In this document: piece by piece, positions 1-5,768 of the stretch
Layout of the letters: each line of letters begins with the position of its first letter
Numbering within the stretch: the first letter of the stretch is position 1
From: Limnohabitans sp. Rim8
GTDB taxonomy: Bacteria; Pseudomonadota; Gammaproteobacteria; Burkholderiales; Burkholderiaceae_C
Length of the DNA stretch: 32,204 nucleotides
Direction of reading: 5' to 3'
NCBI GenBank assembly: GCA_945897465.1
Contig: CAMDFK010000030.1
Location: forward strand, 1-32,204
The notes under the pieces: model-generated
What the model was told of the DNA's origin: nothing
Seen by the model: the letters and a program-made list of their open reading frames with translations, nothing else
Databases searched by the model: none
Position numbers and translations under genes: made by a program

Positions 1-563
1 TCTTGCCAGTCCCAGACCTGGTGGCCCAGTGTGGGCTCCACACCAAACTTGTCGTTCAGGCGGATCTCGACGATGCGGTGGATATTGCGCAGACACTCAG
101 CCAGTTCAAAGTCGGGGTGACCGAACAGGCGGCGCTCGAACGCCTCGATGATCTGTTTTTTGTTCAAGCCCACGCCACGCGGGCCACGTACCGCCAGGAT
201 GAAGGGCCAGCCAAACTTGGCGTTGTAGTCGGCGTTGAGCTTTTGGATCTTGGCGAACTCTTCAGGCGTGCAGTCGGTCAGGCCCGCCTTGGTTTGCTCG
301 TTGGTCGATTCGGCCGTGAGCGACTTGCTGACCATGGCCTTGCCCGCCAGCTCGGGGTGGGCGCGGATCAAGCCCAGCTGCGCGTCGCGCCCGGCCTGTG
401 CCAGAACTTCGCACATGGCGTGCTTGAGGTGGGCCAAAGATATGAAGGGGCGTTGCGCCAGCGCTTGCTCGGCGATCCAGGGCGAGTGCTCGTACAGGCC
501 GTCGAGCATGAGCGCGGCATCGGCCTGAGATGCGCTGTTGAGTTGTTCCAAAGTGATGGGCAT
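1..563 (-). CDS. uraD: OHCU decarboxylase (UraD), N-terminal part of a gene running off the left edge
   Basis: Decarboxylates 2-oxo-4-hydroxy-4-carboxy-5-ureidoimidazoline to S-allantoin, the last step of urate breakdown to allantoin. The reading frame starts MPITLEQLNS at 563 and stays open to the window edge (187 residues). It shows HPELAG at residues 69-74 and S86, E89 and R163. From memory these correspond to the catalytic set H67, S84, E87 and R161 of the zebrafish enzyme. WPFILAVRG at 119-127 is also typical of the family. A stand-alone UraD normally ends near residue 165-175, but here the frame continues past RLNDKFG into LGHQVWDWQ. That resembles the start of an allantoate amidohydrolase, so this may be a bifunctional fusion; the rest lies outside the window. 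It is downstream of gntR and puuE on the same strand, with an inverted repeat filling the gap. The UraD call is firm, the fusion is an inference. Confidence 0.93.
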   Translation of the reverse strand, partial: MPITLEQLNSASQADAALMLDGLYEHSPWIAEQALAQRPFISLAHLKHAMCEVLAQAGRDAQLGLIRAHPELAGKAMVSKSLTAESTNEQTKAGLTDCTPEEFAKIQKLNADYNAKFGWPFILAVRGPRGVGLNKKQIIEAFERRLFGHPDFELAECLRNIHRIVEIRLNDKFGVEPTLGHQVWDWQ

Positions 564-573
564 GGATGTCTCT

Positions 574-640
574 GTGGGAGGCCGCCCCTGCGGCCGAATG
601 TCTTTGGTGTGGGCATTCGGCCGCAGGGGCGACCTCCCAC
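574..640. repeat. REP/BIME-like inverted repeat pair between puuE and uraD
   Basis: Two 27-bp arms (574-600 and 614-640) are inverted copies of each other with one mismatch, separated by a 13-nt loop. Each arm begins with GTGG at its outer end and itself contains a perfect hairpin, GGCCGC-CCCT-GCGGCC. A GTGG or GTAG tetranucleotide followed by a palindrome is the signature of REP sequences mobilised by RAYT transposases, and an inverted pair is a BIME. The element fills almost the whole gap: 6 nt from the puuE stop and 10 nt from the uraD start codon. In the mRNA it would fold into a long stem that leaves little room for a uraD ribosome-binding site. Confidence 0.8.
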
Positions 641-646
641 AAAATT

Positions 647-1597
647 TCAGTCCTTGTAAGGGTGTATGACTTTCCAGTGCCGCGCGATGTCGATGCGCCG
701 CGCCACCCAGACCTTGTCGTGCGACTGGATGTGGTCCAAAAAGCGTTGCAGCGCCGTGATGCGGCCAGGGCGGCCCAGCAAGCGGCAGTGCATGCCGATG
801 CTCATCATCTTGGGGGCATTGTCGCCACTGGGGTCACCTTCGGCATACAAAGCGTCAAAGGTGTCCTTCATGTACTGGAAGAACGGGTCGGCGTGCGAGT
901 AACCCTGGGGCAATGCAAAGCGCATGTCGTTGCAGTCCAAGGTGTAGGGCACGATGAGTTGTGGCGCATCGGTACCGTCTGACTTGCGCACTTTCATCCA
1001 GAAAGGCAGGTCGTCGCCGTAGTAGTCGCTGTCGTATTCAAAGCCGCCAAAGTCGGCCACCAGGCGGCGCGTGTTGGGGCTGTCGCGCCCGGTGTACCAA
1101 CCCAGAGGGCGATCGCCCGTCAGCTTTTGGATGATCGCCATCGCCTCGGCCATGTGGGCACGCTCGGTGGCTTCGTCGACATTTTGGTAATGGATCCACT
1201 TGAGGCCGTGGCAGGCGATGTCGTAGCCCAATTCTTGGAACGCGGTGGTCACGTCGTCGTGCTTTTGCAGGGCCGTGGCCACGCCAAACACGGTGAGCGG
1301 CAGGCCGCGTTTTTCAAACTCGCGCAAGATGCGCCACACGCCCGCACGCGAGCCGTATTCGTAGATGCCTTCCATGCTGATGTGTCGCTCGGGGAAGGAC
1401 GCGGGGTTGAACATCTCGGACAAAAACTGCTCGGAACCCGCATCGCCGTGCAGCACCGAGTTTTCGCCGCCTTCTTCGTAGTTCAAGACAAACTGCACAG
1501 CCACGCGTGCGCCACCTGGCCACTGGGCGTGTGGCACATGGCGGCCGTAGCCCTTCAAGTCGCGGGGGTAGGGCAGGGTGCTGTCGTAAATGCTCAT
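647..1597 (-). CDS. puuE: Allantoinase PuuE (polysaccharide-deacetylase family)
   Basis: Hydrolyses allantoin to allantoate in the cytoplasm. The 316-residue protein has the length and hallmarks of the PuuE group, which is unrelated to the metal-dependent amidohydrolase AllB. Visible motifs are NYEEGGE near residues 39-45, GLKWIHYQN in mid-protein, GWYTGRDSPNTRR, YDSDYYGDDLPFW and the C-terminal HCRLLGRPGR. It starts MSIYDSTLPYPRDLKGYG, as PuuE proteins do. It lies 19 nt downstream of the GntR regulator gene and upstream of uraD, all on the minus strand, so gntR-puuE-uraD is probably one operon. Nothing looks damaged. Confidence 0.96.
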   Translation of the reverse strand: MSIYDSTLPYPRDLKGYGRHVPHAQWPGGARVAVQFVLNYEEGGENSVLHGDAGSEQFLSEMFNPASFPERHISMEGIYEYGSRAGVWRILREFEKRGLPLTVFGVATALQKHDDVTTAFQELGYDIACHGLKWIHYQNVDEATERAHMAEAMAIIQKLTGDRPLGWYTGRDSPNTRRLVADFGGFEYDSDYYGDDLPFWMKVRKSDGTDAPQLIVPYTLDCNDMRFALPQGYSHADPFFQYMKDTFDALYAEGDPSGDNAPKMMSIGMHCRLLGRPGRITALQRFLDHIQSHDKVWVARRIDIARHWKVIHPYKD

Positions 1598-1616
1598 GAG
1601 TCTTGCTCGGTGGTGT

Positions 1617-2282
1617 TCAGGCCAGTGCCAGGGAAATGTCGTGCGTGGGCACTTTGCGGTCGAAGGTCAGGCTTTCTTCAACATGCAGCAGGTGCTCATG
1701 CATCAGGCGCACGGCCAAGTCAGCGTCCTGCGCTTCGAGGGCAGCCACGATGGCCACATGTTCGTCTGTAGAGTGCTCGGCTTCGTTGCGCGACTGGTAC
1801 ATCAAGGTGATCAGGGCGCAGCGCGAGATCAACTCGCCCAGCACCTGGGCCAGCACGTCGTTGTTCATGAGTTCGGCCATGCGCACATGGAAGTCGCCCA
1901 GCAACTCGGTGCGGCCCGTGATGTCTCCCCGCGCGACCGCTTCGCGCTCTTGTTGGATGTGTTCTTTGAGGGCCACGATTTGCTTGGGGGTGACCTGCTG
2001 CGCAAAAGCGCGGGTCATCTCGGCTTCCAGCATGCGGCGAACGGCAAAGACCTGTTGCGCCTCCTCAACCGAAGGGGCGGCCACAAACGCGCCGCGAGCG
2101 GGCTCCAGCCTGATCAATCGGTTTTGCGACAACTGAAACAGCGCTTGGCGCACCAATGTGCGCGAGACGCCAAAGTGGTCGGCCAGCTTTTGCTCGGCCA
2201 GTTTGGAGCCGGGCAACAGCCGGTGTTCCACGATGGCGCGGGTCAGCGATTCGACGATGTGGTGCGTGGTGGAAGTTTCCAT
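1617..2282 (-). CDS. GntR-family (FadR/FCD) regulator of purine degradation
   Basis: Predicted transcriptional repressor of 221 residues. The N-terminal winged helix includes LADHFGVSRTLVRQALFQL around residues 33-51, followed by an all-helical FCD ligand domain with FAVRRMLEAEMTRAFA and the histidines usual for metal or ligand binding (FHVRMAELMNND). I chose the ATG at 2282 (METSTTH) because AAGGGA lies about 9 nt upstream; an in-frame extension to 2525 would run across the promoter and overlap uraH. It is divergent from uraH and is the first gene of the gntR-puuE-uraD operon. A palindrome TGTATACA overlaps the -35 of its predicted promoter and recurs before puuD, so it probably regulates itself and the urate pathway. 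The ligand is unknown; a ureide such as allantoin or urate is a reasonable guess only. Confidence 0.9.
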   Translation of the reverse strand: METSTTHHIVESLTRAIVEHRLLPGSKLAEQKLADHFGVSRTLVRQALFQLSQNRLIRLEPARGAFVAAPSVEEAQQVFAVRRMLEAEMTRAFAQQVTPKQIVALKEHIQQEREAVARGDITGRTELLGDFHVRMAELMNNDVLAQVLGELISRCALITLMYQSRNEAEHSTDEHVAIVAALEAQDADLAVRLMHEHLLHVEESLTFDRKVPTHDISLALA

Positions 2283-2336
2283 GTCTCGCGGTCCCTTGGG
2301 GCTGTTGGCCAGGGTGTTTTTATCGGATGGTTGCAA

Positions 2337-2365
2337 ATCATAGCCACCAAAAGCAAAATTGTATA
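2337..2365 (-). promoter_or_regulatory. Predicted sigma-70 promoter of the gntR-puuE-uraD operon
   Basis: On the minus strand TATACA (2365-2360) is followed after exactly 17 nt by TATGAT (2342-2337), which matches the -10 consensus at five of six positions. The -35 half is part of the TGTATACA palindrome, so a bound repressor would block it. The start codon lies about 50 nt downstream of the expected transcription start. Prediction by eye only. Confidence 0.5.
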
Positions 2366-2374
2366 CACTTCGGT
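2360..2374. promoter_or_regulatory. Candidate GntR operator, copy 1 (gntR/uraH divergent region)
   Basis: TGTATACACTTCGGT contains the perfect 8-bp palindrome TGTATACA, a core of the type known for FadR/FCD GntR regulators (GT-N2-AC half-site arrangement). The same 15 bases recur at 14233-14247 upstream of puuD, with AAA conserved just before. The site lies between the divergent gntR and uraH starts. Confidence 0.65.
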
Positions 2375-2451
2375 CGACCAGTTGAAAGGCTTTTGAAAGC
2401 CTGGCCCAAACCACCCTTTTTTGACCCCCATTCAAGACAAGCGAGCACACC

Positions 2452-2805
2452 ATGGGATTGAGCACACACGTCCTGGACACCATGCACGGCTGCCCCGCCG
2501 CGGGCATGCAGGTGTCCTTGTACACGACGCAAGGCGATCAGGCCACTTTGGTCAAAAGCTTCACCCTCAACCCCGACGGCCGCAACCCCGACGGCATGCT
2601 CTACGACCACGCCAGCCTCCGCAAAGGGACATACCGCTTGGTCTTTAATGTCAGCGACTACTTCAAAGCCAAAGGCGTGGAACTTCCCGAGCCCAACTTC
2701 CTGAACAAAGTCAGTCTCGATTTTGGCGTGGCCCATGAAGACCAGCACTACCATGTGCCCCTGCTGGCCAGCCCCTGGAGTTATTCAACGTATCGTGGGT
2801 CTTGA
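2452..2805 (+). CDS. uraH: 5-hydroxyisourate hydrolase (transthyretin-like)
   Basis: Hydrolyses 5-hydroxyisourate, the product of urate hydroxylation by PuuD, to OHCU, the substrate of UraD. The 117-residue length fits bacterial HIU hydrolases. The N-terminal LSTHVLD (residues 3-9, His6), Arg44 in DGRNPDG, HYHVPLL (99-105, His99 and His101) and the C-terminal signature YRGS (114-117) are all present; these are the residues that separate the enzyme from vertebrate transthyretin. It is transcribed divergently from gntR with the candidate operator in between. Downstream the purine cluster is interrupted by unrelated small genes before xdhA resumes. The protein appears intact and has no signal peptide. 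Confidence 0.95.
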   Translation: MGLSTHVLDTMHGCPAAGMQVSLYTTQGDQATLVKSFTLNPDGRNPDGMLYDHASLRKGTYRLVFNVSDYFKAKGVELPEPNFLNKVSLDFGVAHEDQHYHVPLLASPWSYSTYRGS

Positions 2806-2866
2806 GGTTCGTGAGGAGCTGGTCAGACCCCAATTAGGCCTCCGCCTGCTTCTTCACCAGTTACGA

Positions 2867-2892
2867 CATGTTTGATCTGTGGTCATGTTTGA
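2867..2892. promoter_or_regulatory. Short direct repeat upstream of the DUF4160/DUF2442 pair
   Basis: CATGTTTGA occurs at 2867-2875 and 2884-2892, 17 bp apart, in an AT-richer stretch about 45 bp before the DUF4160 start. Spaced direct repeats of this kind can be operator sites of self-regulating gene pairs, but this is only a positional guess. Confidence 0.25.
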
Positions 2893-2936
2893 CTGGAATT
2901 CAACTTTTATTCGGTAAGTTCCGTTAAAGTCCTTTG

Positions 2937-3176
2937 ATGGCACCGACTGTTGTTCGCGATGGCGCATATCGTTTGTTCTTCTTTTCGAGAGAAGAGCCTC
3001 GTATTCATGTGCATGTTGCGCACCCAGACGGAGAGGCAAAATTTTGGCTTACACTGGTGGTTGCCCTTTCAACGTCCACCGGGTTGTCAACAAAACAGCT
3101 CAAGGAAGCCCAATCAGTCGTTGAGTTACACCTGAAGGAAATTCAAGATGCATGGAATCACCACTTCGGTGGCTGA
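2937..3176 (+). CDS. DUF4160 domain protein
   Basis: A 79-residue protein covering essentially the whole DUF4160 family. Key features are the start MAPTVVRDGAYRLFFFS, the core PRIHVHVAHPDGEAKFWL with closely spaced histidines, and a C-terminal helix ending LKEIQDAWNHHFGG. The function of the family is not established. I chose ATG at 2937 over the TTG immediately before it because family members begin M-P/A-T. The gene overlaps the following DUF2442 gene by 29 nt, and this adjacency is common and has been proposed to form toxin-antitoxin-like pairs. Base composition here is visibly less GC-rich than in the flanking purine genes, which suggests separate acquisition. Confidence 0.85.
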   Translation: MAPTVVRDGAYRLFFFSREEPRIHVHVAHPDGEAKFWLTLVVALSTSTGLSTKQLKEAQSVVELHLKEIQDAWNHHFGG

Positions 3177-3399
3177 AGTCACCAATGTGTCCAAACACGG
3201 CTTTTGGCTGCTGTTGGGCGATGAGGAACTGCTTTTGCCTTTTGATCAATTCCCATGGTTCAAGCAGGCCACCGTTGAGCAGTTGACAACTGTGGAGTGG
3301 CCAACGCCGGACCACTTGTATTGGCCGCAGCTGGATGTGGACTTGTCTGTGAGCTCCATTCGCAGACCGCAAGATTTTCCCTTGGTTTCGCAGCACTAG
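3148..3399 (+). CDS. DUF2442 domain protein, partner of DUF4160
   Basis: An 83-residue protein matching DUF2442: FWLLLGDEELLLPFDQFPWFKQAT near residues 18-41, where FPWF is a family hallmark, and HLYWPQLDVDLSVSSIR near 58-74, which matches the usual H-W-P-LDVD-S pattern. The start at 3148 is supported by AAGGAA at 3135-3140 with a 7-nt spacer. The gene starts 29 nt inside the DUF4160 frame, so the two are probably translationally coupled. No enzymatic residues are recognisable, and in proposed pairs this partner is usually considered the regulator or antitoxin-like member. That role is inference. Confidence 0.85.
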   Translation: MHGITTSVAEVTNVSKHGFWLLLGDEELLLPFDQFPWFKQATVEQLTTVEWPTPDHLYWPQLDVDLSVSSIRRPQDFPLVSQH

Positions 3400-3478
3400 C
3401 CTGCGCAATGCCATTGAAGTTTGGACGAACCGAATTTAGAGGCTTCGTTCAACCACCTGACTCGGCTAAGCTGCTGCC

Positions 3479-4055
3479 ATGTTGAGGCCTTTGTTGTTCG
3501 TTCTTGCGGTGGCTTTGTCGGGATGCGGCGGCGGGGACGGCGCGAATTTTGCGCCTGCATCGGGCAACACGCATTGCGGCGTCAGCGTGGGCAAGCAGCG
3601 CATCACCGGCACGGTCACATTGGTGCACGACGGCTACACGATCACCTTGGGTGGCGAGTCGATTCGGCTGGCCAGCATCGAAGCTCCTGAGTTGGATCAG
3701 GCCTATGACCCATCGTCACGGGCCAATTCGGCCGCCATGGTCTTGGGCCAGAGTGGCACCGTCACCTACGCGCAAACAGACCGGTACGACCGGGTAGTGG
3801 GCACCGTTTTTCAAGTCCGATTGCAGCTAGGTCAACCTGAGCCAAGTCGTGGCGGGAGCGGCTTGGTATGAAGAAGCCTACAAATGCGAAATCGACATCC
3901 GGTAACGCCAAGCCTATGCAGTAGCGCATGCATCTGCCCGCATTGCCAAAAAAGGTTTGTGGGCCACCGCTGCCGTGGCCCCTTGGGTGCACCGCAACGG
4001 GGTGGAGGCCAAAGTGCCCGCTTACTACACCAATGGGGATGCGGCTTCGGGTTGA
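3479..4055 (+). pseudogene. Broken staphylococcal-nuclease-like (thermonuclease) lipoprotein
   Basis: The intact frame from 3479 encodes a lipoprotein signal (MLRPLLFVLAVALSGCGGG) and the first part of an SNase domain: GTVTLVHDGYTITL, IRLASIEAPELDQAY and TDRYDRVVG. After about 3810 this frame loses similarity and ends at 3871. The rest of the domain continues in the +1 frame from 3831 as VNLSQVVAGAAWYEEAYKCE, then hits an in-frame TAA at 3903-3905, then resumes as QAYAVAHASARIAKKGLWA up to a TGA at 4053-4055. One frameshift plus one nonsense codon make this a decayed gene. In intact relatives the catalytic Arg, Asp and Glu lie in IRL-x2-I-x-APE and DRYxR, and most are still readable here. A sequencing error could explain the shift but not easily both lesions. 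The following 4056-4240 shows no gene. Confidence 0.8.
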
Positions 4056-4240
4056 TGGGGCACTTTCTCTTGACCCATGGTGTTTGGGCAAGACCCAGGG
4101 TGTTGCAAAGCCCCGCGTTTGAGGAGATGGAGCACGAGCGATTCGACCTGCGACCCCAAAATCCCCTTAAAACCCCGCCATCCCAGCCCGCGGTTCCTTA
4201 GAATCGGGGGTCTTACCGTTTATTTATCTCTCACCCCACC

Positions 4241-5704
4241 ATGACCCAAGTCACCAACACCGTGCGCTTTGTGCTCGACGGCCGAATCGTCGAAGCCCAA
4301 GGTGAGCGCCGCACCACCACTGTCTTGGACTATTTGCGTGAGCAACTGCACCGCACCGGTACCAAAGAGGGCTGCGCTGAAGGCGATTGCGGCGCTTGTG
4401 TGGTCATGGTGGGTGAGCTCAATGCCGCAGGCACGGGTGTGGACTACGTGGCCACCAACGCCTGCATCCAGTTGCTGCCTTCGCTGGACGGCAAATCGGT
4501 CAAAACCGTCGAGAGCCTGAAAAAAGCCGACGGCACGTTGCACCCGGTGCAGGAAGAAATGATCAAGTGCCACGGCTCGCAGTGCGGCTTTTGCACCCCC
4601 GGCATCGTGATGAGCCTGGTGAACTTGGTGCAGGTGCTGCCCATGCCCAACCGCCAGCAGATCACCGATTCGCTGAGCGGCAACCTGTGCCGCTGCACGG
4701 GCTACAAGCCGATCATCGATTCGGCCACCAAGGCCTGCGCCAAGCCCGAGGCCTTGAAGCTGGACGACAGCGCCGATGTGCCGCTGCTCAAAGAAATCCA
4801 ACGCGCCAGCGTGCCTACCCTGAGCCTGGACGGCGACATCATCGTGCAGCCGGTCGTTCGCACCCGCAAAGGCAATGAGTTTGTCTCGCCCGCCACCTTG
4901 GCTGAAGTGGCCGACTACCTGGTCAAGAACCCCACCACCACGCTGTTGGCAGGCAGCACCGAAATCGGTCTGCAGGTCAACAAGCAGTTCTCACGTCCCG
5001 ATCACATCATGTATTTGGGCAACGTCAAAGAACTGCGCCAAGTGACCGAGACCGCCAGCGCCTGGCGCATTGGCGCGGCCGTGTCGCTCACGCAGGTCGA
5101 AGCGCTGGTGGCCCAGGCTTACCCCGACTTCACCGAAGTGCTGCGCCGCTTTGGCTCGCCCCCCATCCGCTCGACGGCCACGCTGGCGGGCAACATCGCC
5201 AACGGCTCGCCGATTGGTGACACCATGCCTTGCCTGATGGCACTCGGTGCCAGCTTGGTGCTGCGCCGTGGTGACAAGACCCGTAAGGTGCTGCTGGACA
5301 ACTTCTACACGGGCATGAAGAAAAACGTGATGGAGCCCGGTGAGTTCATCGAAGCCATCGAACTGCCCAAGCCCGTGGCAGGCCTAGTGTTCCGCGCCCA
5401 CAAGGTCAGCAAGCGTTTTGAGCAAGACATCTCGGCCACTTGCGCGGCCATCAGCTACACGCTGCAAGGCGGCAAGCTCTCTGGCGTGAAGCTGGCTTAC
5501 AACGGCCTGGCCCCATCGCCTTGCCGTGCGCCCAAGCTCGAAGCCGTGCTTGAAGGCCGTGCGCCTGCCGACGTGAAATCGGCCGATCTGGATGCCGCCA
5601 TTGCCGCCAGCTTCACCGCCCGCGACGGTCTGCGTGCCACTTGGGCTTACCGCGCCTTGGTGTCCCGCAACCTGGTGCTCGAATTCATAGAAGAACAATC
5701 TTAA
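4241..5704 (+). CDS. xdhA: Xanthine dehydrogenase small subunit (FeS/FAD)
   Basis: Carries electrons from the molybdenum site in XdhB through two 2Fe-2S clusters to FAD and NAD+. The N-terminal ferredoxin-like cluster uses C45, C50, C53 and C75. The second cluster uses C115 and C118 (CGFCTPG) with C150 and C152 (CRCTG). A CO-dehydrogenase-type FAD domain follows, with LLAGSTEIGLQV near residue 230 and TLAGNIANGSPIGD near 315, then the flavoprotein C-terminal domain. At 487 residues it is full length. ATG 4241 is the first start and places the fold at the expected distance. TAGAAT at 4199-4204 could be a -10 box, but no good -35 is visible. xdhB follows after 64 nt. No TGTATACA site was seen here, so xdh may be controlled separately. 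Confidence 0.96.
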   Translation: MTQVTNTVRFVLDGRIVEAQGERRTTTVLDYLREQLHRTGTKEGCAEGDCGACVVMVGELNAAGTGVDYVATNACIQLLPSLDGKSVKTVESLKKADGTLHPVQEEMIKCHGSQCGFCTPGIVMSLVNLVQVLPMPNRQQITDSLSGNLCRCTGYKPIIDSATKACAKPEALKLDDSADVPLLKEIQRASVPTLSLDGDIIVQPVVRTRKGNEFVSPATLAEVADYLVKNPTTTLLAGSTEIGLQVNKQFSRPDHIMYLGNVKELRQVTETASAWRIGAAVSLTQVEALVAQAYPDFTEVLRRFGSPPIRSTATLAGNIANGSPIGDTMPCLMALGASLVLRRGDKTRKVLLDNFYTGMKKNVMEPGEFIEAIELPKPVAGLVFRAHKVSKRFEQDISATCAAISYTLQGGKLSGVKLAYNGLAPSPCRAPKLEAVLEGRAPADVKSADLDAAIAASFTARDGLRATWAYRALVSRNLVLEFIEEQS

Positions 5705-5709
5705 AACCA

Positions 5710-5751
5710 GGGGATAGACCAATGTTTGCGCAGCAAACTTGCGCTGTCCCC
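5710..5751 (+). promoter_or_regulatory. Intercistronic stem-loop between xdhA and xdhB
   Basis: GGGGATAG (5710-5717) pairs along its full length with CTGTCCCC (5744-5751), with one G-U pair. Inside, TTTGC (5725-5729) pairs with GCAAA (5733-5737). There is no T-tract after it, so it is unlikely to terminate. It lies right after the xdhA stop (5704) and 17 nt before the xdhB start, a typical position for an mRNA-stability or translation-tuning element. Confidence 0.45.
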
Positions 5752-5768
5752 TCACTCCAGAGGCAAGA

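Noticed and set aside
1617-2525. Longer start for the GntR regulator at 2525
   Set aside because: It would run through its own promoter and the start of uraH; METSTTH at 2282 has a ribosome-binding site and normal family length.
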